A DNA stretch of 64,000 bases from Semisulcospira habei. Taxonomy: Eukaryota > Mollusca > Gastropoda > Semisulcospiridae. Below are positions 1 through 10,112 of the stretch, in pieces; position 1 is the first letter of the stretch, and every line of letters begins with the position of its first letter. Where the stretch lies: the NCBI GenBank assembly GCA_036245525.1, contig BTPG01000004.1:17867412-17931411 (forward strand). The letters run 5' to 3'. The notes under the pieces were generated by a model. The model did not search any database and was not told where the DNA came from. It worked only from the letters and a program-made list of their open reading frames with translations. Both the position numbers and the translations under genes were made by a program.

Positions 1-1434
1 CGATCCCGCCAAGGCAAGTAGACACCGGCGCGAAGACGGAAGAATCGGCTCGTGAACATGCCAGAAGATCGAGGCTAACAGCGAGATCCATCGGCCGGAC
101 AGCCGAGTGAAGTAAGAGTCTGGCTGTCTCCATCTGAACGGTCGTTTCCCAAAGAAGACTTGTATAGCGCCGATAACTGGGTGCCACCTGCCCCAAGGAA
201 GGGGACGATAGGAGACGGACATAGAACGCCAGCGAGTCGAGTCGGGAGACCGCTACTGTCGCTGTTTAGTTGAGCCAGACCTTCACCTTACTGTGCAGAG
301 AAGAGATTGGTCGACCATAGAGATGATCCCAAGGTCGGCTGGGAACAGCAATCTCCTAAGGTCGCTGTAGAAGGCCAATTGCCCGCCGACTGGAGACCCA
401 AGAACTGGAGCCGGAGTTGGAGAAGGGGAATGTCAGAGGGCCCGAGCGAGGAGAAGCAGCGGGGGCGGAGTCTCCTATACAGTCTGCCACGTCTCACCAA
501 GAGGGAACCACCGAGTGGAGCCTGGAGGAGTTGCGTCTTCACCGTCTAGGGGAGATCCGTGCCGAGTCATAGGAGTGACCACGCGGCCCAAGGTCCCAGT
601 AGGCGAATGCCGCCACAGGGATGGTTGAGGAAGGTAGGTGGCCCTGTTAGCAGCAACCACGGAAAGTCACAGCGCAGAGACGAAGATTCCAGATCCCAAG
701 AGTCCTCCAAGTAAAAGAAGCACCGCTTGCGTCACCAATCCGAACTAAGGAAGCGAATCCGTCAAGAGGGCGAGGACAAGCAGTCTGGAGTAGCCGGAGC
801 CCACCGCCAGGACGACGGCTGCTGCATCCGCCAAAGGAACAGGGACAGTGAAGGCTTAAGAGTGACCAGCGTACCAAGCCTGGTGAACGCGTAGCTGCGA
901 AAGAGTCCTCGTCGCCGACTGAGTCCTGGCGAAGCCGGGTCGAGAAGCGTCGACGAGATCCCGTAACCGTGTGGCTGAGGGAGAGACTTGCGACCTTAGC
1001 CTGCCGCAAAGCAACAACCTGGCGGAAGCCTGCTCTTCAGAGGAGGCGAAGGTGGTCATAAGTCCGGAGGGAGGAAGTAGTCGAACAGACGGGGGCCTCT
1101 TCCACGCACAAACCGACTGTGAGCTGAGCGAAGAGCCGAAATCCCAGACGAGCAGGAGGCCGACGAAACAGCTGTGAAGCGAGAGGAAGATCAGAGGGCG
1201 AATCCCGCAAGAAGATGGCTGAAGCCGAAACCATTGAAAGCAGGCTTAGAATGTCAGGGTCTACCTCCACCTCCGCCTACCAAGCTAAGCTGCAATGAGG
1301 GCGACCAGCTCCGCGAGCGCGGGACCACCGCAGCGACTGGTGAGGGCGAGCCCAAAGGAAAGGAGGAGGCAACCGCGAAGCCCGTAAGTCGGGGCATCGC
1401 GAAGGAGGAGGGACCGCGGCCAAAGGCTAAATAG
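1..1434 (-). pseudogene. DIRS-like Gag remnant (copy A), cut by window start
   Basis: The minus strand carries broken pieces of the Gag-like protein that is better preserved in the DIRS-like elements at 15.1-26.4 kb. A piece at about 856-1059 ends in a HQAWYAGHS segment, matching HWYAGHSQ at 17.1 kb and RWYVGHSQ near 24.4 kb. A piece at 288-542 contains GLQSAGNWPSTATLGDCC followed by QPTLGS, matching the C-terminal Gag region near 23.6 kb. Several frameshifts and stops separate the pieces, so nothing functional is encoded. The RT part would lie beyond position 1. The plus-strand open frames here are GC-rich shadows. The assignment rests on within-window similarity only. Confidence 0.6.
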
Positions 1435-1603
1435 GCTCTGTAAGCCCCCAACTCGCCGAAGTGCGAGGGAGGTGGGGCTACTAGTGACGGGAATAGCACG
1501 CGGAGGACGAGGGGAAAGCAAGAGCCGGAGACCACACTCCGAAGGTAAGAGGGGAGGCGGAAGGGGAAAAGCCGGCACCCCCAACCTGCTCGTCGTGAAT
1601 CCA

Positions 1604-2171
1604 CACCTGTGAGTAAAAGTCTGAGTCACACCAGGCCCACCTGGAAGGCTCGGGGCGGGGGTGGTAGGGACAGAAAGTGTCACACCCAGCCCGCTCAGGA
1701 AGGCGGAGCGGGGAGGGGACACCTGGGCGCGAAACCGCACCTGAGAGTAAATATCTGAGTCCCCCCGGGCCCGCCTGGAAAGATCGGGGCGGTGGGGAGG
1801 GGACCGAGAGGTGTCACGTTAAGCCCGCTCAGGAAAAGCGAAGCAGAGAGGGGACGATTGGGGCGCGCAAATCCGCACCTGAGAGAAAGAGTCCGCGACA
1901 CACCCGGCCCGCCTGGAAAGTTCGGGGCGGGGGGGGGGGGGTGGTCGGAAAGGGTGTCACGCCAAGCCCGCTCAGGAAAAGCGAAGCGGGGAGGGGACCA
2001 ATGGGCGCGCGAAACCACACCTGAGAGCAAATGTCTGAGTCACACCGGGCCCGCCTGGAAAGTTCAGGGCGGGGGGCGGGGGGGGGGGGGGGGGGGACAG
2101 AAAAGTGTCACGCCAAGCCCGCTCAGGAAAAGCGAAGCGGGGAGGGGACAATTGGGGCGAACGAATCCGCA
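1604..2171. repeat. GC-rich minisatellite with poly-G tracts, left block
   Basis: About four tandem units of roughly 138 bp. Each unit runs from CACCTGAGAGTAAATATCTG through a GGGCCCGCCTGGAAAG block and a G-run to GTGTCACGCCAAGCCCGCTC. The G-run differs in length between units and exceeds 15 G in the last one. The array continues at 5354 after the LINE insertion. The G-runs could form G-quadruplexes. It lies between two pieces of DIRS-like Gag on the same strand (6.2-6.56 kb and 1.4-0.3 kb), so it probably expanded inside a degenerate DIRS-like copy. Confidence 0.85.
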
Positions 2172-4196
2172 TGACATGACATGATGCCCATCACCCCCCC
2201 TGGGGCATAGGCCGCTGACAAGGTCCCTCCAGCCGTCTCTGTCCTGGGCGAGTCTCTCCAGCTGTCCCCAGGTGTGGCCCACCCTCTTGGCATCTGTCTC
2301 CAGGTCACGTCGCCTGGTGTTTCGTGGCCGACCTCTCTTCCTTTTTCCCTGTGGGTTCCATCTTAGGGCTTGCTTTGTGGTGTTGGTTGCTGGCTTGCGT
2401 AGTGTGTGACCTATCCATCTCCAGCGGCGTTGTTGAAGCTCCACTTCTGCAGGCTTCTGCTTTGTCCGCTGCCACAATTCCTCGTTGCTGATTTTGTCTG
2501 GCCAGCGTATCCCGAGGAGCCTTCTCAGACTGTTGTTGATGAACGTCTGTATTTTCTTGGTGGTCAACACTGTGGTCCTCCAGGTCTCTGCTCCATAGAG
2601 GAGTACTGGTTTCACATTGGTGTTGAACAGTCGGATCTTGGTGTTGACTGACAGATCTCTTGAAGTCCAGACGTTCTTCAGCTGGAGAAATGCTGTCCTG
2701 GCCTTGCCTATCCTGGTCTTCACGTCAGCATCCGTCCCACCCTTCTTGTCGACTATGCTGCCGAGGTAGGTGAAGCTCTCCACCTCTTCTAGCACCTCGC
2801 CTTCCAGTGTGATGGGCGTTCCACTGGCAGCGTTGACTTTCAGCACCTTGCTCTTTCCACGGTGGATGTTCAGGCCTAGCCTTGCGGAGTTCACTGCCAC
2901 TGCGTTTGTCTTTTCTTGCATCTGTTGTTGGGTGTGCGAGAGCAGGGCTAGGTCATCTGCAAAGTCCAGGTCGTCCAGTTGGGTCCAAAGTGTCCATTGG
3001 ATGCCATTTCGCTTCTGTGCTGTGGATGTTGTCATGACCCAGTCGATGGCGATGGCCAGAAGGAACAGGAACGGTGACAGCAAACACCCCTGTCTCACCC
3101 CTGTCCGGACTTGGAAGGCGTGGGTGAGCTGGTTTCCACAGATCACTCTGCAGGTCAGTCCCTCGTAGGAGTTCCTGATGATGTTGGTGAGCTTTTCAGG
3201 TACTCCATAGTGTCTCAGCAACTTCCACAAGGTGGCTCTGTTGACGCTGTCGAAGGCCTTCTCGTAATCAAGGAAGTTGATGTAGAGGGACGAGTTCCAC
3301 TCTAGCGACTGTTCCAGGATGATTCGCAGCGTGGCGATCTGGTCAGTGCATGATCGGTCCTTGCGAAAGCCCGCCTGTTGATCTCGAAGTTGGGGGTCCA
3401 CTGTGTCCTTCATCCTGTTGAGTAGGATCCTGCTGAAGACCTTGCTTGGGACAGACAGTAGGGTGATTCCTCTATAGTTGGCACAGTTGCTGAGGTCTCC
3501 ATTTTTTGGCAGCTTGACCAGGTAACCCTCCTTCCACTCTGCTGGCACTTGTTCTCTCTGCCAGATTTTCCTGAAGAGGGGGTGGAGCATCTCGATTGAG
3601 GTTTCAGTATCCGCCTTTAGCGCTTCTGCCGGTATACTGTCAGGTCCGGCTGCCTTGCCCGACTTGAGCTGTTTGATGGCTTTCCGGATCTCCTCCTTGG
3701 TGGGCTCGCTACAGTCTATCGGCAAGTCTCTCTCGGCTACCTGAATGTCTGGTGGGTCTTGTGGAGCTGGTCTATTTAAGAGCTCCTCAAAGTGCTCCTT
3801 CCATCTGTTCTTCTGTCCCTCCTCTCCTTGGATGGCTCTTCCCTGTTTATCCTTTACTGGCCTCTCTGGCTTGGCAAACTTCCCTGAAAGCTTTTTTGTG
3901 GTGTTGTAGAGCTCTCTCATGTTTCCATGTCGGGCTGCCTCCTCTGCTTCTTGTGCCAGTGACTCTACAAAATTTCTCTTGTCTACCTTGATGCTATTCT
4001 TTACTATTTTGTTGGCTGTTGTGTATGCCTCCTGAGCGCGGGCCTTCTCTGTTCTTGTGCGGCTGTTGTTTACTTCTGCTTTCTTCTTCTTTCTATCTAC
4101 TACTTTCTCGAGTGTCATTGGTGTTATCCACTCTTTGTGAGTGTGCTTCCTGTAGCCCAACACCTCCTTGCATGCTGCAGTTACTGCGTCTATCAC
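2172..4196 (-). CDS. LINE reverse transcriptase portion (RTE type)
   Basis: C-terminal two thirds of the RTE polyprotein. Reverse-transcriptase blocks are visible in order: [46 protein letters not shown] (catalytic Asp), [13 protein letters not shown], and the catalytic FADDLALL. These are followed by a thumb and C-terminal region with [11 protein letters not shown] and WIGHTLRK. The frame is the same as the endonuclease ORF upstream and is separated from it only by the TAG at 4347-4349. The open frame runs on into the G-rich minisatellite (to about 2064); that proline-rich tail is not part of the protein. Downstream of the stop no strong initiation codon is apparent, so this half is probably not made by this copy. 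Confidence 0.85.
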
Positions 4197-4346
4197 CCCT
4201 CTCCACTGCTCGTCAATGGTTCCTTCGTCCAGAAGCTCTTGGAGAACCTGGAACCTGTTGGAGAGGGCGAGTCTGTACTCCTCATGCTTGCCTGAATCTT
4301 TCAGCAGCGTAGTGTTGAACCTCTGGCGCTGACAGGTCTCGCCGGT

Positions 4347-5189
4347 CTAGTTCCTCTTCAGCTTCAGTTTCATTCTGGCAACAACCAGGTGGTGGTCTGA
4401 AGCAACGTCGGCTCCTCTCTTCGCTCGGACGTCCTGGAGAGATCTTCGGAACCTTCTCGAGATGCACACGTGGTCGATCTGATTCTCGGTTAAATGGTCC
4501 GGTGATACCCATATCGCCTTGTGGATGCGCTTGTGCGGGAAGACTGTGCCGCCTATGACAAGGTTGCTTATGGCGCATAGGTCTGCAAATCTCTCTCCGT
4601 TATCGTTCATTACTCCCAAACCCTGCTGCCCCATAACCTCCTCGAAGCCCCTGTTATCGCTGCCGACCTTGGCGTTGAAATCGCCCATGATGATGTTGAA
4701 ATCTCTTCTAGAGAGGGTTCCAACGATGGTCTGCAGTCTGTTATAAAACTGGTCTTTGGTCTCGTCGTCGCTGTCGTTGGTTGGGGCATAGCACTGGATG
4801 ATGTTCATGCTAATCCTCTTCTGCTGTGTTCTGAACAAGGCTGTGATGATGCGTGGGCCATGGGCTTCCCACCCGATGAGAGCACTCTGCGCAGTTTTGG
4901 AGAGCATGAGAGCCACTCCCTCTGTGTGTGGTGCATTGTCCTCCTCATGGCCGGAAAACAGCAGCCTCTCTCCTGTGGTCAGTCTCTTCTGTCCGCTGCC
5001 CGTCCATCTGGCCTCACTGATGCCAAGGATGTCGAGACGGTAGTTCCTCATCTCCACTGCCACCTGAGCTGTTTTCCCTGCTTCGTACATGGTCTTCACA
5101 TTCCATGTTCCGATGTTGATGGTTGCCCTGGTCGAAAGGATGGTAGTCTGCTGAGTGGCTTCCTTTCGGCTTTCACCACCCCGCGTCAT
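4347..5189 (-). CDS. LINE AP-endonuclease portion (RTE type)
   Basis: N-terminal part of the RTE polyprotein, 280 residues, annotated in many animal genomes as 'craniofacial development protein 2-like'. It is an exonuclease-endonuclease-phosphatase fold enzyme that nicks target DNA for target-primed reverse transcription. Visible motifs are NIGTWNVKTM near residue 26, ISEARW (catalytic Glu), QCYAPTND, GDFNAKVG (Asp and Asn), and the C-terminal SDHHLV with its catalytic His. The frame stays open through 4196 except for one TAG at 4347-4349. The element is therefore one nonsense substitution away from an intact ORF of about 1,000 codons. Confidence 0.88.
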   Translation of the reverse strand: MTRGGESRKEATQQTTILSTRATINIGTWNVKTMYEAGKTAQVAVEMRNYRLDILGISEARWTGSGQKRLTTGERLLFSGHEEDNAPHTEGVALMLSKTAQSALIGWEAHGPRIITALFRTQQKRISMNIIQCYAPTNDSDDETKDQFYNRLQTIVGTLSRRDFNIIMGDFNAKVGSDNRGFEEVMGQQGLGVMNDNGERFADLCAISNLVIGGTVFPHKRIHKAIWVSPDHLTENQIDHVCISRRFRRSLQDVRAKRGADVASDHHLVVARMKLKLKRN

Positions 5190-5353
5190 AAATCCTCCAG
5201 CTGAAGGTCCATCCTCTCCCAGGGCCGAGTCAGTTGTTGGTTTTCTTGTTGGCGTTTCTGTAGCAATGTGTGTTTTTATGGGGTGGGGCAGCTAACCCCA
5301 CGCCCAACCCTCCTCCTTTCACATCCGGGCTTGGGACCGGCCATGGCGGAGTT

Positions 5354-5960
5354 GAACGAATCCGCACCTGTGAATAAATGTCTGAGTCACACCGAGCCCG
5401 CCTGGAAAGTTCGGGGCGGGGGGGGGGGGGGGGGGGGGGGACAGAAAAGTGTCATGCCAAGCCCGCTCAGGAAAAGCGAAGCGGGGAGGGAACAAAAGGT
5501 GCGCACGAATCCGCACCTGTGAGTAAATATCTGAGTCACCCCGGGCCCGCCTGGAAAGTTCGGTGGAGGGGGGGGGGGGGGGGGGGGGGGGACAGAACAG
5601 TGTCACGCCAAGCCCGCTCAGGATAAGCGAAGAGGGGACAAATGGTGCACACGAATCCACGCCTGTGAGTAAATATCTGAGTCACCCCGGTGGAAATTTC
5701 GGTGCGGGTCGGGGGTGGGGGGGGGGGGGAGGGGGGGGGGGGAGGGGGGTGGGGTGGGACAGAAAAGTGTCACGCCAAGCCTGCTCAGGAAAAGCGAAGC
5801 GGGGAGGGGACAAATGGTGCGTACGAATCCGCACCTGTGAGTAAAAATCTGAGTCACACCGGGCCCGCCTGGAAAATATGGGGCGGGGGGGGGGGGGACA
5901 GAAAGTTGTCACGCCAAGCCCGCTCAGGAAGGCGGAGCAGGGAGGGGACAATTTGTGGCC
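5354..5960. repeat. GC-rich minisatellite, right block
   Basis: Continuation of the 1.6-2.2 kb array after the LINE, again about four units of roughly 150 bp, with homopolymer G tracts of up to about 23. One unit (near 5660-5830) has lost part of the GGGCCCGCCTGG block. Unit periodicity and sequence match the left block, and the first 13 bp are the LINE target-site duplication. Confidence 0.85.
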
Positions 5961-6205
5961 CGCAACCCCCGCTCCGAAGCCTCGGAGCGTGGGGTGCGCG
6001 TGACCATGGTCACACCGGGCCCGCCTGGGGTGGGTGATGTAAACGTAGGAAACCGGGTCCACTCGGACGAATCAGAGCGGGCGGGTAACCTCTTTAATAC
6101 AAAAAAAAAAAATGGAGCTTCCCACACGCCAAAGTGGGGAGCACGACCCTGATATTCGCCTGACTTGCTTAGAAGACTCGGAGAGGGGAGGGAGTTTCTG
6201 CGCGG

Positions 6206-6561
6206 CTAAGGTAAAAGAAGGGGACTTACCTGCGGGCTGGAAGGCCTGGAAGCCGTAGTGAAATGGGGCCCGAGAAGCCGACGTAGCGCCGCCATCCTGC
6301 GGAGAAGTCCGGGGAGAACGTTGCGACCAGGAAGAAAGGACACGTCTGTAGGATCCCATGAGGCACACCGCACCCGAGACCGCCGGTCCTCACTCCCGTC
6401 GGCACACACGTCACACATCCTGTCAGAAGAGCAGTAGAGCACGGCCGGCAGGCGACGAGGGCGTCCGAGGGCCACAGAAATCCTCGCAAAAGGGGCAAAA
6501 CTTCAACAGAAGACTGCCATAGCGTTCGTTGTACACTGTTCACAGGAAGGAACACACTCAA
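6206..6561 (-). pseudogene. DIRS-like Gag zinc-ribbon fragment joined to recombinase fragment
   Basis: The minus strand reads LPLLRGFLWPSDALVACRPC, then T-x-CVTC. This corresponds to the cysteine cluster CPSCKNFQWPSDLHPCCLPC in the Gag of the element at 20.3-26.4 kb, and to the one at 15.6 kb. Immediately upstream on the same strand (above about 6540) the sequence belongs instead to a DIRS-like tyrosine-recombinase N-terminus. Two elements are thus fused by deletion or recombination near 6530-6560. Downstream the frame decays into the minisatellite. It is a pseudogene with no intact ORF. Confidence 0.55.
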
Positions 6562-7985
6562 GCGAACGGGTGCTAAGTCTTGTTCTTCAAAGAGCCACAG
6601 GAAGAACTCCGCCAGCTCAGGGGTGGCTAGATGTGTGGGAGGGAGACTTCTGGAGGCGCACCAGGCCTTAAGGACCCTCCACTTGCTCTCATATACTCTC
6701 CGTGTAGACCGTCTGCGGGCTGCTGCAATAGCCGCCCATCGTGGGAGGTGTAGGAAGCTCCAGCAGCGGGTCCGTCGCTAGCTCGAGTAGGTCCATGGTC
6801 CAGCTCTTGGTCCAGTTGAAGGGGGCCACCAAAAAGAGGACTGCGGAGCAACCCAGAAGCTTCCGCAGAACCTTCGGAACGAGGACTGACGGGGGGTAGG
6901 CGTAAGCGATCAGACCGTCCCAGGGGACGGAGAGAGCGTCTACCGCCCAGGCGAGCGGGTCCGGGACTGGCGAGACGTAGACTGGGAGCTGTTTGTTCCA
7001 TCTGGTGGCAAACAAGTCCACTAAGGGCGTTTCCCACCGGGAGCAGATCAGGCGAAAGATGTCCGGGCGTAGGGACCACTCCGTGTGGAGCAGCTGTCCG
7101 CGGCGGGACAGGGCGTCCGCGATCACGTTCAGGTGGCCGGGAATGTGGCGAGCCCGTAGAGTAATGCCCCGGTCCCTGCACCAGAGGAGGAGGTGGTAAA
7201 GCAGAATGCACAGGGAGGGCGAGTGTGTGCCCCCCTGGTTCTGTATGTAAGCCACCACCGTCGAGTTGTCTGAGAGAACGAGAACGTCCTGGTTGGTCAA
7301 GGTCTCCTGCCAGAAACTGAGGGCCAGCCAAACTGCCTTCAGCTCCAGCCAGTTGATGTGTTTGTCCGCCAAACCCCGAGGCCAAAGGCCCAAGGCCAAG
7401 TCAAAGTCCGGTAACAGATGCGCACCCCAGCCGGCCTGACTCGCGTCGGTGCAGAGAGACCACCGGGGCGGAGGTGAGTGAAGAGGCACGCCCGTAGCCA
7501 GCCAAGCAATGTCCGCCCACCTCTGGAGGTGTGGACGAGCCAGAGGAATAACCGGTACAAGATCCGCAAGGGAACCCGACGAAGGACGCCAGTGTAGTAG
7601 GAGATGTAGCTCTAACGGGCGGGCATAAAGCCTGCCCAAGGGAAGCAAGTCCGCAGCCGCACTGAGCAGGCCCAGAAGTTGAAGCCAGACCCTGGCTGAG
7701 AAGGAGGCCCCTACCTCCAACGACAGCGCTAGATCGACGATCTTCTGCCGCCGGGCCAGAGGCAGGCGGACTAGATTGAGATCGGTCAGGAATTCCATCC
7801 CCAGATGTAGAAAACGCTGCGAGGGGGTAAGATCCGATTTGCCCAGATTGAGAAGAAACTGACAGGGTCGCCCTACGAATGCCGGGATAGGGTAGTAAGA
7901 GGAGGCCACCCGGGGCCCCGGTGCGTGGATCCCCGGTGTCTCCTCCCCAGTTGTGTGGGGTACACAACTTTTTGGCTGAAATCTA
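6562..7985 (-). pseudogene. DIRS-like RT thumb / RNase H / MT-like / recombinase N-term (copy B)
   Basis: One open frame covers the RT end (LNLGKSDLTPSQRFLHLGME), then RNase H (CTDASQAGWGAHLL with Asp, NWLELKAVWLAL with Glu, VLVLSDNSTVVAYI with Asp, ADALSRRGQL). A region with DLFATRWN and a DPLAWAVDAL...YAYPP pattern follows, which resembles the methyltransferase-like part of DIRS elements. A frameshift near 6690 precedes the recombinase N-terminus (RRVYESKWRVL), which is cut near 6540. The RT finger and palm regions, including the catalytic LDD, are missing; the frame joins terminal-repeat-like DNA at about 7.9-8.0 kb. It is an internally deleted dead copy. Confidence 0.75.
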
Positions 7986-8230
7986 TAGGCAATTGAGTGT
8001 ATTCCAGATAGTAATGCCATCGGTAATGTATTTTGAAAAAAGAAATAGTGCGTCTCAGACAGGATACGCTGAATTTTAGTGCGTCTGCCTATCCCTTCAT
8101 TACATTTTCGGTAAATGAGTTTGAATTTGTGTGTGTTATAGACAACTCCAAAAAATAAAACCCTCATGACCTCCCAGATTGGAGGATATAATTGGGGCAA
8201 ATTTCTGTTGGCAACAAACATAGATCTAAT
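7986..8230. repeat. DIRS-like terminal or internal complementary repeat
   Basis: Contains TTTGGCTGAAATC and AGTAATGCCATCGGTAA, the motif that recurs at both ends and inside the DIRS-like elements at 15.1-26.4 kb. It marks the 5' side (minus strand) of copy B. The long open frame crossing it has no protein similarity that I recognise and is not annotated as a gene. Confidence 0.5.
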
Positions 8231-8439
8231 CTCATGAGCCCCTTAATCTAATATAAATACATGTATAAGAAAAAAATAGGTAATCCAAGTCATGCTCAAC
8301 TGCAGCGACACGTCTTCCCAAGGGAACGCAGCCCAAATTTCCTCTCATGTGACAATAAAGTTGTTCAGAAAAAAAATAATAAAAATGGCAAAGCCCTTAA
8401 GGCTCACGTGCATGACCGATCAATATACTTAATCTAAAC

Positions 8440-9060
8440 TTTGTAACTCTGACCTTCCGGCAGGTCATGTTTTCTCAAAATTTACGCATTTTCCACTTTT
8501 GTCAACTTCCCATGATGACCTTTGTGATTAGTTAACCAAATTAGTATGCACAGAAAGGTCTTGTCATCAGCGATCTTTCTGCTGCATTTGATTGAAAGGT
8601 TTGCAAAATTCCTGAAAAAAATAAAATTCTACCCAACAATAGACATCATTTGCTGATCTCTTGTGACCCTTAACCTTTCCAAAGGGTCATTCGAATTAGC
8701 ATGCATAGGAAGTCAGATAGCTTTGTACCAGGTTTGTGATGGAAGTTGTCAATAGTATTTGAGAAAACATAAACCTTGTCAAAATTTGGCTATTTTTTTA
8801 CCTATTTCCTGATTTGTGTTGACTCTTGACCTTTCTGGAGGGTCAACCAAATTAGTATGCACAGAAAAGTCTTACCACCAGGTACCTTTGTACCAAGTTT
8901 GGGTTTGAGTCATGCAGATCCAAAATGGCGATTGCACACAAACATACACAAACTGTTAGGGATGACTAGCAAAAATATTCAGACTCCAAGATTTCACTTG
9001 GATTTGAGTCCAAATGGCTACCAAGCTCTAAGAACATTTCATCCTCCCTGGTCTGTGGTC
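8440..9060. repeat. Diverged ~150-bp interspersed repeat block
   Basis: The phrase 'TGACCTTTC..GGGTCA..CCAAATTAGTATGCACAGAAAG' recurs near 8450, 8515, 8670 and 8830, and more diverged near 10550-10690, 10990-11040 and 11450. It appears to be an old tandem or clustered repeat in RALGAPA1 introns. No coding potential is seen. Confidence 0.55.
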
Positions 9061-9091
9061 AAGCACTTAAGATTTACAAGCTAGTCTGCTC

Positions 9092-9184
9092 TTAACCCTT
9101 TGCGTGTTGGTTGCATCTTTTGTCATAATGATTCCTGCAGGAATCATCGTGAAAAAAAGCACAACCAACAGCCAAAGGGTAACA
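9092..9184. repeat. TTAA-ended palindromic MITE, family P2
   Basis: A short near-palindrome bounded by TTAACCC and GGGTAA, with the apex GATTCCTGCAGGAATC. Related copies lie near 10235-10310, 13498-13587, 31058-31155, 61905-62030 and 63862-63930. The TTAA and CCC ends are the hallmark of piggyBac-type mobilisation; they are too short to encode anything. Confidence 0.7.
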
Positions 9185-9283
9185 CAACAGACATGCAGGC
9201 TCACAAGAATAGAGACAGATGAAAGGGGGAGGAGATGGATTACTTTATAACCAGGAGAGAGACATACACCAAAATACACTTAC

Positions 9284-9337
9284 CACAGCAGGGAGCTCCA
9301 CAAACGAGATGAGGCATCTGTGGTTCAGGATGAAAAG
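9284..9337 (-). CDS. RALGAPA1: RALGAPA1 exon 13 (18 codons)
   Basis: Acceptor TTCCTTGCAG and donor GTAAGT flank 54 bp that translate to LFILNHRCLISFVELPAV. This corresponds to the human FFVLNNTTLVSCIQIRSE segment, which follows the region encoded by exon 12. Phase 0 at both ends. The next exon downstream (toward the invariant segment before the C-terminal Rap/Ran-GAP domain) is not seen before position 1, so the following intron is at least 9.2 kb long. It holds the DIRS-like copies and the LINE. Confidence 0.85.
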
Positions 9338-9750
9338 CTGCAAGGAAAAAGTGTAAACAGTTCCATAAAATGTAAGTCGGGTTATGCTGTATTATCGTAA
9401 TTGCATCCAATCCAATCAAGCTCAAATGTCCGTTGATAATGAGAATAAATGTTAACTCAATCAAAAAAATAAATAACAGAAAGAGAAATACCCTTTGAAA
9501 GAACAAGCATAACACAGTAAACTGTTTTGTGCTTATCCTTTCCAAGCATGTTTCTTTTTACTTGGTTATTTCTTTGCATTTTACATGCCCAAATCTTGAA
9601 AACAATTTCTTTTTCAGCAGAGAGTGTTTGATTCTGAAAATTACCAGCTAGGGCTGTAAGGCCCAAACTCACCAGCACACATTTACCTCATTTAATCCCA
9701 CAGCCGAATTTTCCAAATTTGGAAGTGATACCTAATGACTACGTACATGT

Positions 9751-9862
9751 TGCAGGAGACGGTTCAACCATGATAATTCAAGGGTAGTGCCCGATGAGCC
9801 TTCAGGCGCCAAGCTCATCTGGCACTACTCTTAAATTATCATGATCAATCCATCTCCTGCTG
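9751..9862. repeat. Palindromic MITE, family P1, copy 1
   Basis: A long imperfect hairpin. The arm TTCAAGGGTAGTGCC and its complement flank a GATGAG/CTCATC apex pair. It is one of about 17 P1 copies in the host introns of this window. Other P1 copies not listed separately lie at 10830-10950, 11885-11985, 12060-12155, 26880-27050, 30357-30540, 60243-60440, 60940-61130, 62810-63020 and 63178-63372. Confidence 0.75.
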
Positions 9863-9962
9863 TAGGGCGTTTGGGCTAAATGGTTACCAGTTGCTCAACA
9901 CACTGCTACATCACAGGCCAGACCACATTTCACGGTTTCTCAACATACTGTCTTTTATCTAC

Positions 9963-10112
9963 CTGCACATTTGGAGCGCTGAAGATGTCGGTCCTGAGGT
10001 CGTCTTCACTGATGTCAGGCAGGTCATGATGCTCCTGCACTGTGGTGTGGAGTCGCGCAGCCCCCAGACCCATTGGGAAGTGGCCCAAATGATTCACAAG
10101 ATGGGTCATCAG
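9963..10112 (-). CDS. RALGAPA1: RALGAPA1 exon 12 (50 codons)
   Basis: Acceptor TGTTTGTGTAG and donor GTAGAT bound 150 bp encoding [20 protein letters not shown] and onward to DDLRTDIFSAPNVQ. This aligns with human [20 protein letters not shown] and the following ELFESPNIQF. Phase 0 on both sides. The region is part of the conserved helical middle of the alpha subunit; with RALGAPB the complex activates GTP hydrolysis by RalA and RalB. The GAP domain itself lies further toward the C-terminus, outside this window. Confidence 0.93.

Larger units (their letters stand above)
2172..5353 (-). mobile_element. RTE-type non-LTR retrotransposon, near full length
   Basis: A 3.2-kb LINE on the minus strand. 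It is flanked by a perfect 13-bp target-site duplication, GAACGAATCCGCA, at 2159-2171 and 5354-5366. The 3' end (low coordinates) carries a short ATGTC-type tandem tail instead of poly-A, as usual for RTE elements. The length matches the 3.2-3.3 kb typical of that clade. It encodes an AP-endonuclease followed by reverse transcriptase in one frame, interrupted by a single stop. It is inserted in the minisatellite and splits it into two blocks, so it is younger than the array. Confidence 0.9.

Noticed and set aside
288..2024. Long plus-strand open frames rich in Gly, Arg, Pro and Ser
   Set aside because: They are shadows of GC-rich minisatellite and degenerate DIRS-like sequence; matching minus-strand frames align with Gag of the other copies.
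7986..8221. N-terminal extension of the long minus-strand DIRS-like frame
   Set aside because: Terminal-repeat-like A/T sequence; no similarity to the RT of the other copies.
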